Shown: positions 25,999-34,601 of the stretch, one piece after another
Numbering within the stretch: position 1 is the first letter of the stretch
How the letters are laid out: each line of letters starts with the position of its first letter
Assembly: GCF_013201075.1 (NCBI RefSeq)
Contig: NZ_CP053712.1
Coordinates: 62,001 to 126,000 of the forward strand
Length of the DNA stretch: 64,000 nt
Direction: 5' to 3'
Source of the DNA: Lichenicola cladoniae
GTDB taxonomy: Bacteria; Pseudomonadota; Alphaproteobacteria; Acetobacterales; Acetobacteraceae
Notes under the pieces: generated by a model
What the model was told of the DNA's origin: nothing
The model's input: the letters and a program-made list of their open reading frames with translations, nothing else
The model's database searches: none
Made by a program: the position numbers and the translations under genes

Positions 25999-26454
25999 AT
26001 GTCGATGAGCCGGCCGCCATTGCCGCGGCAGCAGGCCGACGCCATCCGACATGCGGGCCAGCGCGCCTGTCGTGCCGGGCTGCCGGAGACGGTGAACCCG
26101 TATAACCAGTGCCTGGCTGCCAAAGCCTGGACGCTGTGGCGTAAGGGCTGGCACCTCGGCGCTGAGGAGCGTGTCGACGCGGCGATGGAGGTGATCGCGC
26201 TGTGTGACGACTGCGCAGCCGCGGTCGAAAGCGAAAGGGATCCGCTGGACCGTCCCGGCCTGCTCGGCATCATCAAGGGATGTTGGCCGGCACATGACCG
26301 CTCCTGGGCGATGACGAGGACGGCGATGTCGACGATATGCCGGATGACCTGGACGATGACATCGACCTGCTCCTGTCGCAGGAGCCCTGCGCCGGCTGTG
26401 GCGATCCACAACCCGGGCCACGCTGGCACGCGCTTGCCGTCCGCCGTGCTTTGA
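25999..26454 (+). CDS. Hypothetical protein at the head of the DnaB-like/ScpA operon
   Basis: Starts MSMSRPPLPRQQADAIRHAGQRACRAGLPETVNPYNQCLAAKAWTLWRKGWHLG. The first 95 residues are protein-like and helical with a CDDC motif (ALCDDCAAAVE). After about 26290 the composition becomes poor, while the next gene's frame becomes convincing, so the true end may be near 26297 with a frameshift in this copy. The residues GNPY and NxxAAKAWxxW suggest a small DNA-associated protein, but I recognise no family. Confidence 0.45.
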   Translation: MSMSRPPLPRQQADAIRHAGQRACRAGLPETVNPYNQCLAAKAWTLWRKGWHLGAEERVDAAMEVIALCDDCAAAVESERDPLDRPGLLGIIKGCWPAHDRSWAMTRTAMSTICRMTWTMTSTCSCRRSPAPAVAIHNPGHAGTRLPSAVL

Positions 26455-27296
26455 TGCCAAGTCCGCTCGGGCCACCGCCTCCATCCCGCGGTCCGGTGCC
26501 GATCGCCACCATCCTGTCCACGCTTCCCGCGCTCGAGCGGGCCGGTATCATGGTTCAGGCGTCCCGACAGCCGGTATCAAGGTCACCGTTCGACGAGAGC
26601 CTGTTGGCAGCCGCGACCGGAGACCGGACCCAGGGTCAGCTGATCCTGCTGACTGGCCAGCCCGGCACCGGCCGCACCAGCCTGGCGCTGCAGATCGCCA
26701 CCGTCGCCGCAAGCCGGGACAGAGCGGTGGCCTGGTTTGCTCATGATCGACGTGCCGACCAGGTGGCCGCGCACCTGCTGGCGCAGGCCGGCCTGCCGAC
26801 GAATAGTTCCATGCTGTCACGACCAGCCGCGCGGGCGACGGTGGAAAGGCTCGCCGCGCTGACGCTGCGCATCGATGACCAGCCTGAGCCCGCGGTCGAC
26901 GCGGTGCGACAACGCTGTGCAGAGGTGGCGGATGGCGGCGGATTGGCCCTGGTCGTCATCGACTATGTCCAGCTGATGAAACTCGATCGGCGCGCCCCGA
27001 GCTTCGAAGCGGCACTGCAGCTGGCGAAGCAGGATCTGCGCGCGATGTCGCGCGCCCTCGATGTGCCGGTGCTGATCATCGGCTCGCAGCGCCGCCAACA
27101 GCCAGGGGAGACACAGTCCCCGCCTGGCCCTGATCTGCAGCGGCTGGATCCGCACTCGGTGTGTGATCGTGTGCTCGTGCTGCAGCGAACCGGCGAGGCC
27201 GGGCGGCTGCTCATCGTCAGGCCGGCCGAGCCGGCAATCCCGATGCGCTTCGATCCGGTCGGTTTGCGCTTCGAGCCAGCAGCAGGCGTTGCCTGA
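26337..27296 (+). CDS. DnaB-like RecA-fold ATPase with altered Walker A
   Basis: A 319-residue protein resembling the C-terminal ATPase domain of replicative DnaB helicases. An acidic N-terminus with CAGC is followed by QLILLTGQPGTGRTSLALQIA (Walker A, residues 107-115, where Arg113 replaces the normally invariant Lys), VAWFAHDRR, and LALVVIDYVQLMKLD (Walker B, residues 206-214, like VIDYLQLM of DnaB). LIIGSQRRQQ follows the sensor region. The DnaB N-terminal domain is absent. The substitution suggests weak or no ATP hydrolysis, hence a structural or loader-like role. The stop overlaps the next start (TGATG). The start is uncertain; an acidic stretch in the same frame lies just upstream. Confidence 0.65.
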   Translation: MPDDLDDDIDLLLSQEPCAGCGDPQPGPRWHALAVRRALMPSPLGPPPPSRGPVPIATILSTLPALERAGIMVQASRQPVSRSPFDESLLAAATGDRTQGQLILLTGQPGTGRTSLALQIATVAASRDRAVAWFAHDRRADQVAAHLLAQAGLPTNSSMLSRPAARATVERLAALTLRIDDQPEPAVDAVRQRCAEVADGGGLALVVIDYVQLMKLDRRAPSFEAALQLAKQDLRAMSRALDVPVLIIGSQRRQQPGETQSPPGPDLQRLDPHSVCDRVLVLQRTGEAGRLLIVRPAEPAIPMRFDPVGLRFEPAAGVA

Positions 27297-28174
27297 TGAA
27301 CAGCCCGGGTGATGGCTCCGCCGTTGCCGCTTTCCCGGCATCGGCGAGATCGGTGCTCTCTCCGGAGACGCAACGGGTCTACGCCGGCGCCTGGCGGGAC
27401 TTCTGCACCTGGCGCACCAGCATGGGACTGGGATCGTCCCTACCGGTGCCGGCCGAGCACATCGTCAGCTACATTGAAAGCCTGATGCCGACCGCAAGCC
27501 ACAGCACCATCAAGCTGCGGCTGGCCGCGATCGCCTTGCACAGCAACCAGGCCGGCGGAGTCTCCTGCAACGCCCACGCCGCCGTCCGGGCTGCGCTGCG
27601 TCGGTGCCAGCGTGCTGCAGACGGTTCGACCGAGCAGGCGATCGACATCCAGCTCGCCTGTTGCGGCGAGGATCTGGCCGGCCTGCGTGACCGGGCGGTG
27701 CTGCTGATGAACCACGTCGGCGGCCTGGCCCCAGCCGACATCGCCGGTTTGGATCGGGAGGATCTCGAGTTCAGGAACACCGAGCTCGTCTTGCGGGTCC
27801 GGCTACCCAATGCCCCGGTCGAAGAGCCGGGTCAGCCCGTGCATCTGCCGCGCCGCCGCGGCGACCTGCTCTGCCCGGCCGTGGCCCTCGAGCGCTGGCT
27901 GCAGCGCTCCGGCATCGTGTATGACGCGATCTTCCAGGGGGTCACCGTGCATGGGACCCTGGACCGCCGGCTGGGTGTCGTGGGCGTGCGTCGGATCCTG
28001 CAGCGGATCGAGACGCAGGCCGCTGCGCAGGCCATGCCACCGGCACGACCGCTTGTGCCGGCAACTCCGACACCGCGATCCAATCCGAAGGCCCGGCTGT
28101 CCGCGCCTGCCAAAAAGTCCAAGCGGTCAGAGCCCGCAGGAACTGCACGCCTGTCGCAACGACCGCTTCGGTGA
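27296..28174 (+). CDS. Tyrosine-recombinase-like protein lacking catalytic residues
   Basis: A 292-residue protein that begins like a XerC/phage integrase: SPETQRVYAGAWRDFCTWR in the core-binding domain, then CGEDLAGLRDRAVLLMNHVGG. The Arg-Arg of the active recombinase at 24473 (GALRRSELAGI) is replaced by GGLAPADIAGL (residues 142-152), and no HxxR or Tyr nucleophile follows. The C-terminus is a basic Pro/Lys/Arg tail. It probably binds DNA without cutting it. It is coupled at both ends: its ATG overlaps the ATPase stop, and its TGA overlaps the next GTG. Confidence 0.65.
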   Translation: MNSPGDGSAVAAFPASARSVLSPETQRVYAGAWRDFCTWRTSMGLGSSLPVPAEHIVSYIESLMPTASHSTIKLRLAAIALHSNQAGGVSCNAHAAVRAALRRCQRAADGSTEQAIDIQLACCGEDLAGLRDRAVLLMNHVGGLAPADIAGLDREDLEFRNTELVLRVRLPNAPVEEPGQPVHLPRRRGDLLCPAVALERWLQRSGIVYDAIFQGVTVHGTLDRRLGVVGVRRILQRIETQAAAQAMPPARPLVPATPTPRSNPKARLSAPAKKSKRSEPAGTARLSQRPLR

Positions 28175-28182
28175 GGAGCGCC

Positions 28183-28785
28183 GTGGGCGACAGCGAGACC
28201 GGCCCAGGTACGGGTGCCGATGGCATCCTAGCGCCGGCGCACACCGAGTGGCTTCGAAACGTCCTGACCGTCGCCGGTCCGATCGACGACGTCGCTGCGT
28301 TCGAGCTCAAGGCAAAGGGCCCGTCGGCAGTGCCGTGGCATCTCGATCTCGATCACGAGGAGCTGCGCCTGCTGGCGCCAATCGCCGCGGCCGGCCCGGC
28401 GGCACGTGGACTGGCGCGGGCGTTGCGGGCGCAGGTGGAGGCCCATCATCAGCGCGTGCTGGCGGCCGCGGATCAACCCGGCGGGGGCTGCCCGCTCGAC
28501 CTGCACCGGCTGGTGCCGATCCCGGCCCGCATCCTGCAGCTGGGTGACGACGCGCCAGCCAGCCGCCTGTGGCTGTGGACGCACTGGGGCGCGCTGCAGC
28601 CGCTGCGGCATGTGCGCCGGCTGGACCCGGTCGCCGATCGCTGGCGCAAGCGCACGGTCCGGGTGGATTGGGAGTTCTGGTCGGCCGACTGGACGCCGTG
28701 GCGGGCCATCGTGCAGCTGCGGCAGGACTGGCCCAACCTAAGGTTTGACGTTCGACCAGACTATGGCGATGCCTCTGATGGCTGA
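28183..28785 (+). CDS. Hypothetical protein of the ScpA operon
   Basis: About 200 residues; GTG 28183 follows GAGGAG, and a GTG at 28171 overlapping the upstream stop is an alternative. An alpha-helical N-terminal half (LDLDHEELRLLAPIAAAGPAARGLARALRAQVEAHHQRVLAAA) precedes a tryptophan-rich C-terminal half (SRLWLWTHWGALQPLRHVRRLD...VDWEFWSADWTPWRAIVQLRQDWP). I recognise no family. Its stop lies inside the ScpA gene, so it is co-translated with it and probably works with it. Confidence 0.6.
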   Translation: MGDSETGPGTGADGILAPAHTEWLRNVLTVAGPIDDVAAFELKAKGPSAVPWHLDLDHEELRLLAPIAAAGPAARGLARALRAQVEAHHQRVLAAADQPGGGCPLDLHRLVPIPARILQLGDDAPASRLWLWTHWGALQPLRHVRRLDPVADRWRKRTVRVDWEFWSADWTPWRAIVQLRQDWPNLRFDVRPDYGDASDG

Positions 28786-29623
28786 GGATGAGGCCGACCT
28801 CCCGCCGGCACCCACCGACGTCATGAACGTCGACCCTGTTTGGGACAACTGGGAAACGCCGCCGCGTGTGCCGAGCATCCCGGAGCTGCATGTCGACGGC
28901 TTCGATGGACCGCTTGACCTGCTGCTGGATCTGGCCGAGCGACAGCAGATCGATCTTGGCCGCCTGTCCGCGCTGGAGCTGATCACCCAGTTCGTCGTGG
29001 CGATGCAGAGGTTGGCCGGGCGAGTGACCCTGGAACGACGCGCGGACTGGCTGGTGCTGGCAGCCCGGCTGCTGCTGCTGCGATCGCGACTGATGTTCCC
29101 AGCCAGCCCGGCCGAGGCCGCCACCGCCGAGCAGGATGCCGCCGCGGAAGAGCTGCGGCTCAGCGAGATGCTCCGCATCCGGGCTGCGGCGACCTGGCTG
29201 GAGGCAAGGCCGCAACTGGGACAAGAGGTGTTTGCCAGGCCACGGCAGAAACAGGAGGGCCGCACCGAGACCACGATGGCGCTGCTTGAGGCCTGCCTCG
29301 TGGTGCTGCGTGGTCCGCGCAGCCGTCCGGAGACGGCGCCGCTCTACAGGCCGGTGCTGATGCAGTTCTGGCGGGTGGATCAGGCGCTGGCGCGGATCCG
29401 CGAGCTGCTGGCGGCAGATCCGTTGGGCGGTGAGTTGGGGATCTTCCTGCCGGCACTGGAGCCAGAAACGGGGCAGGGGGGCAACCGGACGAAGCAGGCG
29501 CGCGGGGCGCTGGCGGGGACCTTCGTGGCGTGCCTGGAGATGGCCAAGCAGGGCGAGATCGATGCATATCAGGACGGCCTGTTCGACCCGATCCGGATCA
29601 GCCTGCCGCAGGCCGCATTCTAG
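28763..29623 (+). CDS. scpA: Plasmid ScpA-like condensin subunit
   Basis: A 286-residue kleisin of the ScpA family. The N-terminal FDGPLDLLLDLAERQQIDLGRLSALELITQFVVAMQ is the SMC-head/neck binding signature (FxGPLDLLLxLI), followed by DWLVLAARLLLLRSRLMFP. The C-terminal part continues LSEMLRIRAAATWLEARPQLG and a variable region. ScpA bridges SMC heads and ScpB in chromosome condensation. No smc or scpB is present here, so the protein would have to work with host SMC or in an SMC-independent complex with its operon partners. The ATG at 28763 is preferred over the TTG at 28745; 28778 is also possible. Confidence 0.8.
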   Translation: MAMPLMAEDEADLPPAPTDVMNVDPVWDNWETPPRVPSIPELHVDGFDGPLDLLLDLAERQQIDLGRLSALELITQFVVAMQRLAGRVTLERRADWLVLAARLLLLRSRLMFPASPAEAATAEQDAAAEELRLSEMLRIRAAATWLEARPQLGQEVFARPRQKQEGRTETTMALLEACLVVLRGPRSRPETAPLYRPVLMQFWRVDQALARIRELLAADPLGGELGIFLPALEPETGQGGNRTKQARGALAGTFVACLEMAKQGEIDAYQDGLFDPIRISLPQAAF

Positions 29624-29874
29624 AGTGCTCGCTTAGCTGATCTGTGGAAGCGCTTCGAGATTTTCTCCCGCGGGAGCGGCTGCTGAGGGGGCGACCGCTA
29701 TCTCCGACGGAGCGTCGGCGCTCCACGGAGGGCGACAAGCGTGGACGTCGTTGCCGCATCCATCATGCGCGGCCGATATTACCTCGCCAGTAATTGAGAG
29801 CATGATGTGCACCGTTTAGATCGCTGCGCACAGTCCAGGCAGTTCTGGTGCTGAGAATACCCAAAGGCGCAGTC
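29624..29874. other. Intergenic region upstream of the CMD-like gene
   Basis: No gene seen. It separates the ScpA operon from the CMD/XRE pair and should hold the promoter of the latter. Confidence 0.4.
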
Positions 29875-30435
29875 ATGAAAGACTTCATTTTAAAGAGCAT
29901 TGAAACTGCGCCGGTGGCATCCCGCCCTGCGCTGCAGCAGTTGCAGGCCGCCTTCGGGGGCACCCTGCCCAACATCGCACGTGCTATGTCGACCTCCTCC
30001 GTTCTCATCGACAGCCTCGTGGTGCTCTTCGGAAAAGTTCATGGCGGCAGCTTCTCCGAGCCTCAAATCCAGGTGGTCCTGCTGACGGACGCCGTGGCTA
30101 ACGAGGCGAACTGGGCCGTCGCCTTCCACTCCTTCCTGGCTCTCCAGGCCGGCCTCGCTAATGAGGATGTAGAGGCCATCCGGAATGGCCGGGCGCCCGC
30201 TGAGGCGAAGCTTGGCGCCCTGTCCACCCTTGCCAGGACGCTGATCGAGAAGCGCGGTCACATCACAGAGGCTGAAGGCCAGGTCTTCCTCGCTCAAGGT
30301 TTCGGCCGGGATCACCTGCTCGAGGTCATCGCGATCGTCGCAGCCTCGACGATTACGAACTACACGGCCAATGTCACCGAGCCCCCACTCGAGCCGGAGT
30401 TCCAGCCCTACGCCTGGACCGCTCCGAGCGCCTGA
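29875..30435 (+). CDS. Carboxymuconolactone-decarboxylase/AhpD-fold protein without the catalytic cysteines
   Basis: A 186-residue all-helical protein of the CMD/AhpD family. The region that in AhpD reads xxCxxCxxxH is here DAVANEANWAVAFHSFLALQAG: the His survives but both Cys are Ala or Trp. The peroxidase/disulfide chemistry of AhpD is therefore unlikely; a hydrolase or decarboxylase-type or structural role is possible. The start at 29875 follows AAAGG. The gene precedes an XRE regulator on the same strand, separated by a strong hairpin. Confidence 0.7.
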   Translation: MKDFILKSIETAPVASRPALQQLQAAFGGTLPNIARAMSTSSVLIDSLVVLFGKVHGGSFSEPQIQVVLLTDAVANEANWAVAFHSFLALQAGLANEDVEAIRNGRAPAEAKLGALSTLARTLIEKRGHITEAEGQVFLAQGFGRDHLLEVIAIVAASTITNYTANVTEPPLEPEFQPYAWTAPSA

Positions 30436-30444
30436 ACCCTCAAC

Positions 30445-30476
30445 GTCGGGCGAATGCCTCATCGCATTCGCCCGAC
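30445..30476 (+). promoter_or_regulatory. Perfect 13-bp stem-loop between the CMD gene and the regulator
   Basis: GTCGGGCGAATGC at 30445-30457 pairs perfectly with GCATTCGCCCGAC at 30464-30476 around the loop CTCATC. No T-run follows, so an intrinsic terminator is only partly satisfied. It could be an attenuator, an mRNA-stability element, or an operator for the XRE protein whose ATG is 17 bases downstream. Confidence 0.6.
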
Positions 30477-30493
30477 AGGATGATGATATCTCC

Positions 30494-31315
30494 ATGTTGA
30501 TTGAACCCCGTCGCAACGCGGTTACGGAACTCGGTTCGCTGCTTCGTCGCTGGCGATCGCTTCGCGGCAAAAGCCAGCTTGATCTGGCGCTGGAGGCTGG
30601 TCTCTCTCAACGCCATCTCAGCTTCATTGAGAGTGGCCGGAGTATGCCAGGCCGACAGAAGGTCATCGACCTAGCCGAAGCGCTCGACGTCCCGTTGCGC
30701 GATCGAAACACCCTCCTGCTCGCAGCCGGGTACGCTCCGGTCTACCCTGAGGGTGACTGGGACGCGCCGGAGATGCGCAGCATCACACGCGCGGTCAATC
30801 GGATGCTCCGCCAGCAGGAACCATATCCGGCGATCCTGATGGACCGGTACTGGAACTTGCTGGCGACCAACGAAGCCGCGCCGAACTTCTTCAGCCAGTT
30901 CGTTGACATCCGGGCGCGGAAAGGGCCGCGTAACGTTCTGCACCTGATGTTCGACCCGGCCGGCATGCGCCCATTCATCCGCGATTGGGACCGGGTCGAG
31001 CGGGCTCTGATCGCGCGCGTGTATCGCGAGGCTGTCGGCCGCCTCGTCGACGAGCGCACGCGCGATCTCCTGGACGCTCTCAGGGCCTACCGGGGAGCTG
31101 GCGATGAGAGCACAGGCTCGGGCGAGCTTCTCCCGATGATACCGTTGAGCTTCGAGAAGGAGGGTATGATCCTCAACTACTTCTCGATCATCTCGACTAT
31201 CGGCACGCCCACGACGGTCGCCGCGCAGGAGCTGCGCGTGGAGTGCATGTTTCCGGTCGACGAAGCGACTGAGAAGCAGCATGTCGCGTTACTCAACCGA
31301 AGGACCAAACCCTAA
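30494..31315 (+). CDS. XRE-family regulator with MmyB-like ligand domain
   Basis: A 273-residue transcription factor. The HTH_3 domain is GSLLRRWRSLRGKSQLDLALEAGLSQRHLSFIESGRSMPGRQKVIDLAEAL. The MmyB-like domain follows, with YPAILMDRYWNLLATNEAAPNFFSQF and AQELRVECMFPVDEAT, a PAS-like pocket that in this family binds small hydrophobic ligands. It probably controls the CMD-like gene just upstream and itself. The ATG at 30494 is 14 bases after AGGA; longer in-frame starts overlap the CMD gene. Confidence 0.85.
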   Translation: MLIEPRRNAVTELGSLLRRWRSLRGKSQLDLALEAGLSQRHLSFIESGRSMPGRQKVIDLAEALDVPLRDRNTLLLAAGYAPVYPEGDWDAPEMRSITRAVNRMLRQQEPYPAILMDRYWNLLATNEAAPNFFSQFVDIRARKGPRNVLHLMFDPAGMRPFIRDWDRVERALIARVYREAVGRLVDERTRDLLDALRAYRGAGDESTGSGELLPMIPLSFEKEGMILNYFSIISTIGTPTTVAAQELRVECMFPVDEATEKQHVALLNRRTKP

Positions 31316-31529
31316 GAACCTACCCAGAAGCCCACGTCGCGCGACGTGCGGGAATGCTCGATTGCAAGGTGCCGCAGGTCGCCGACCAAGCCCATGTTGA
31401 CGTTCGAAGGCCGTGCATCCGGCCAAGAGCATCCATGTGCGTGTCGCTGGCCCGTGTTAGCTTTTTGGCGTGCACCCGCAACGAGGTACGCCATTGATAG
31501 ACTGGAGTCGCTTCGGATTTTGACGCGGA
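31316..31529. other. Spacer behind the XRE regulator
   Basis: No gene seen. The amidase remnant converges on this stretch from the right. Confidence 0.4.
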
Positions 31530-32057
31530 CTATGCGATCGCCGGCTGCAAGTTCCGCACTGGGCTTCTCGCCTCCAGTGCGGTGGCAAGATGCAGAATGG
31601 TGGACTCCGCATGCCACGCGGCGACGAGCTGCACCCCGATCGGCAAGCCCTCTAAGCTGGTGCAAAACCGGATAGACAGCCCGGGTAGACCGGTGACGTT
31701 CAGCGGCGTCGTGGCACCCATCACCTGCAAGGCTGACACCGTCTGACCGTCAATCATCAGCTCCGAAAGGTCGTGCCGGTGTGCAGGCAACGGCAGCGTC
31801 GGCGTCAGCAAGGCGTCGAAACGGCTGAAGTAATCGGCGAAGCCGTCACACATCCGCTCCGCACTCTGGGTGGCGTCGATGAAGGCGTCCATTGGCGTTT
31901 CGCTGGAAGCGAGCATGCCTTTGGCGATCTTGAAGAGGTTGCTGTCCGGATGTCCCGCTGTGGCCTCGATAAGGCCGGCTTCATCTCGTTGAGGTGGAGC
32001 TTCAGGAAGATGTCGAGGGCGTTGTCGCGTTCCAGGGCCGGGATGTGCACGGCTTCG
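31530..32057 (-). pseudogene. Amidase-signature enzyme, C-terminal remnant
   Basis: Reading leftwards from 32057, VHIPALERDNALDIFLKLHLNEMKPA, a one-base frameshift near 31975, then IEATAGHPDSNLFKIAKGMLASSETPMDAFIDATQSAERMCDGFADYFSRFDALLTPTLPLPAH, and finally LNVTGLPGLSIRFCTSLEGLPIGVQLVAAWHAESTILHLATALE. This is the C-terminal third of an amidase-signature (GatA-like) hydrolase. The Ser-Ser-Lys catalytic region was lost when the IS6 element arrived at 32058. It is non-functional. Confidence 0.85.
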
Positions 32058-32859
32058 GGTTCTGTCGCAAGTTTTCCGCTACTGATGTTTGGTATAGGAT
32101 CTAGGGCCCAATTCAGGCTGGGCGGACGATGGCGATTGAGTTCAAGGGCAGTCACTTCGAGCGTGACGTGATCCTGTGGAGGGTGCGCTGGTAAGTGGCG
32201 TATCCGCTCAGCTACCGCCAGATCGAAGAGATGATGCAGGAGCGCGGTGTGGAGGTCGATCACTCGACCTTGCATCGCTGGGTTCTCAGATATGTGCCGC
32301 TGTTGGAGAAGGCGTTCCTTGGACGCAAGCGCCCGGTGGGTGACAGCTGGCGGATGGACGAGACCTACGTGCGGATCAAGGGAGCCTGGAAGTATCTATA
32401 TCGTGCGGTCGACACGGCCGGCGCCACGGTGGACTTCCTTTTGACCGCTAAGCGCGACCGTAAGGCGGCGCTGCGCTTCCTGTGCAAGGCCGCCAGCCGG
32501 CATGGGATCCCCCGCACGATCACCATCGACAAGAGCGGTTCCAACATCGCGGCGATCGACAGCTACAACGCCGAGCATGACGCTGGGATCAAGACCCGCC
32601 AAGTCAAATACCTCAACAACATCGTTGAACAGGACCATCGGGCGGTCAAACGGATGACCAGGCCGATGCTCGGCTTCAAGCGTTTCTGGTCGGTAGCAGT
32701 CACCCTCGCCGGCATCGAGATCATGCATATGATCCGCAAGGGCCAGTTGCGCTCCACAGGAAAGTTGCGTCCAGCACAGCAGTTTTATTCCCTCGCAGGA
32801 TAATCCACTCCGCAGTTCCGGCGCCTACCTCATCCACCGTCAAAGTTTGCGACAGAACC
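32058..32859 (+). mobile_element. IS6-family insertion sequence (802 bp)
   Basis: Inverted ends GGTTCTGTCGCAA (32058-32070) and its complement, TTGCGACAGAACC (32847-32859), typical of IS6-family tips. No 8-bp target duplication (left CGGCTTCG, right CCCAGAGC). The left flank is an amidase remnant and the right flank an IS481 remnant, so the element probably joined two unrelated segments by IS6-type replicon fusion or deletion. Confidence 0.88.
32129..32803 (+). pseudogene. IS6-family transposase with an in-frame stop codon
   Basis: Begins MAIEFKGSHFERDVILWRVRW, then TAA at 32192-32194 where relatives have Tyr, then continues in the same frame VAYPLSYRQIEEMMQERGVEVDHSTLHRWV. The DDE core is intact: WRMDETYVRIKGAWKYLYRAVD, TITIDKSGSNIAAID and EQDHRAVKRMTRPMLGF. 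Translation could restart at the GTG at 32195, giving a 202-residue protein without its first 22 residues. The single stop makes this copy at least impaired. Confidence 0.85.
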
Positions 32860-33160
32860 CCCAGAGCGGTAGCGCGGCGGATGGCAGAACTGGATGCCGT
32901 TGTCGGTCAGAACGGTGTGGATGCGATACGGAACGGCATCGATCAAGGCATCCAAAAACGCCACTGCGCTTCGTCGGTCTGCTGTCTGCGCTAGATGCGC
33001 GATAGCGAACTTCAAGGTCCGGTCGATGGCAACGAACAGATACAGCTTGCCCTCGCCGGTACGCACCTCGGCAATATCGACGTGGAAAAAGCCGATCGGG
33101 TAGATCTTGAACATCCGCTTGCCGGGTTTGTCGCCCTCAAGTATCCGCCCGGCGAGTGAC
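32860..33160 (-). pseudogene. IS481-family transposase fragment
   Basis: The minus strand reads ILEGDKPGKRMFKIYPIGFFHVDIAEVRTGEGKLYLFVAIDRTLKFAIAHLAQTADRRSAVAFLDALIDAVPYRIHTVLTDNGIQFCHPPRYRSG. This is the central DDE region of IS481-type transposases, with two catalytic Asp (HVDIAE, LTDNG). It is cut by the IS6 at its 3-prime side and lacks the Glu-bearing C-terminus and the N-terminal HTH. Confidence 0.8.
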
Positions 33161-33253
33161 GTCTTGCTGGAATAAGCGGATGCCGATCTGCTTAGCCTCA
33201 TGGTGAACACAGCAGATGAGGCTGCCACAGTGGCAGCCACTCAGGCAGCTTCG

Positions 33254-33597
33254 ATGCATCGGATCGAGATCGTCAGCGATCGACGTCGGGCCCATGATCC
33301 AGCGTTTCGCGCGCATGTGGTTGCGAACTCCTACGTACCCGGCACCCGGATACGAGAACTGGCGGCCAGACACGGGATCTACACAAGCCTTGTCTACCGG
33401 TGGCGCCGCGAGCGGGTGGTAGCCGCGGTAGTAAAGACACGATCCGCGTTGCGGCTTGTTCCGGTTCAACTCGTTGACGAGCTGCGTGCTGCCGGGAAAC
33501 AACCCGACCAATCACGCCCACTACCGCCGCCGACACCGAAAGCAGCGGCAAAGCCTGCATTGATCGAGATCGAGTTTCCGGGCGGCCGCACACCGCT
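33254..33597 (+). pseudogene. IS66-family TnpA (accessory protein), truncated
   Basis: MHRIEIVSDRRRAHDPAFRAHVVANSYVPGTRIRELAARHGIYTSLVYRWRRER is the HTH protein encoded first in IS66 elements, and IEIEFPGGRT near the end is its conserved C-terminal motif. The reading frame then runs into the antisense of the SDR gene, so the IS66 is cut at about 33597; tnpB and tnpC are missing. The junction lies one base from the SDR stop codon. Confidence 0.75.
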
Positions 33598-33598
33598 A

Positions 33599-34369
33599 TT
33601 ACCAGCACGTATAGCCACCATCGACGGTCAGCACGCTCCCTGTACAGTAGCTCGCCGCATCACTCGCCAGAAACAGGACGGCTGACGCAATCTCACGAGG
33701 ATCCGCAAAACGTTTCATAGGCGTCATGTCAATGTTCATCTCGTGGATCTGCCGATCGTCGCGGATCCCTTGCGTCTGGTCCGTCATGGTATAGCCGGGT
33801 GCCACCGCATTCACGCGGACATTGTGCTCGGCCCACTCGACGGCCAGCGCCTTGGTTATCTGATGCACCCCAGCCTTGCTCGCCATGTAATGGGCAGCGA
33901 GGAACGAACGATTGATGATTATACCCGACATCGAGCCGATATTGACAATCGAGCCGGCGCCACACTGGATCATGTGCCGCCCGAATGCTCGCGAGCACCA
34001 AAAGACCGAGTTCGTGTTTATCTCGATCATACGACGCCACTCGTCATCGGAGATGTCGAGAGACCTGTTCAGGCAACCGACACCAGCGTTGTTGACGAGA
34101 ATGTCCACGCGTCCCAACCGATCGATGACACGCCCAGCAACACTGTTGGCAGCTGCGGAGTCGGTAACATCCAAAGGTATCGAGATGGCCTCGATGCCTT
34201 CCTGCGCCAGAAGGCTGGCGGCGGCTTCGCTGCTGTCGACCCGGAGGTCGGAAATGACGACCCGCGCACCGGCCTGACCGAGCGCGCGGGCGATCTCTAG
34301 GCCGATGCCGCGTCCGCTTCCCGTCACGAATGCGACCTTACCGTCGAGCTTGAAGCGATTAAGGATCAC
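33599..34369 (-). CDS. SDR-family NAD(P)-dependent oxidoreductase
   Basis: A complete 256-residue classical short-chain dehydrogenase. The cofactor loop is VTGSGRGIGLEIARALG, NNAG is at about residue 91, the catalytic Ser lies in IVNIGSMSG, and YMASKAG is the YxxxK motif. The C-terminal DAASYCTGSVLTVDGGYTCW is the usual ending. The start is a GTG at 34369 preceded by AAGGAG. It is divergent from the aldolase-like gene. A substrate such as a polyol or hydroxyketone is inferred from the DhaKL neighbours. Confidence 0.85.
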   Translation of the reverse strand: MILNRFKLDGKVAFVTGSGRGIGLEIARALGQAGARVVISDLRVDSSEAAASLLAQEGIEAISIPLDVTDSAAANSVAGRVIDRLGRVDILVNNAGVGCLNRSLDISDDEWRRMIEINTNSVFWCSRAFGRHMIQCGAGSIVNIGSMSGIIINRSFLAAHYMASKAGVHQITKALAVEWAEHNVRVNAVAPGYTMTDQTQGIRDDRQIHEMNIDMTPMKRFADPREIASAVLFLASDAASYCTGSVLTVDGGYTCW

Positions 34370-34487
34370 ACAGCTCTCCTTGTTGTCGCCGTGACCACTT
34401 TCTGGCTCTGGCGATCGTTGAATCTACCATGAATTCAGCGCCGGTCGTTCAGGTGAAAATCCTTACAACTTTCTTCCCCTCCGGCTT

Positions 34488-34521
34488 CTTTACATTTGCA
34501 AGGTTCGCTTCCATATGTCAA
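34488..34521 (+). promoter_or_regulatory. Candidate SorC-regulator site 1
   Basis: CTTTACATTTGCAAG followed 27 bases from its start by ATGTCAA. The same two blocks with identical spacing occur at 38444-38477 (CTTTACACTTGTAAG and ATGTAAA). Overall 23 of 34 positions agree, concentrated in the blocks. It lies between the divergent SDR and aldolase-like genes. Binding by the SorC-family protein encoded at 37352-38317 is inferred. Confidence 0.55.
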
Positions 34522-34601
34522 GAAGGTTCGCCGGTGCCGCGGTGGGATCGGCAAGTCGAACGGCATCCTTAAAGTAAGCGACAAGGTGTTTGTGAGGGAC
34601 G

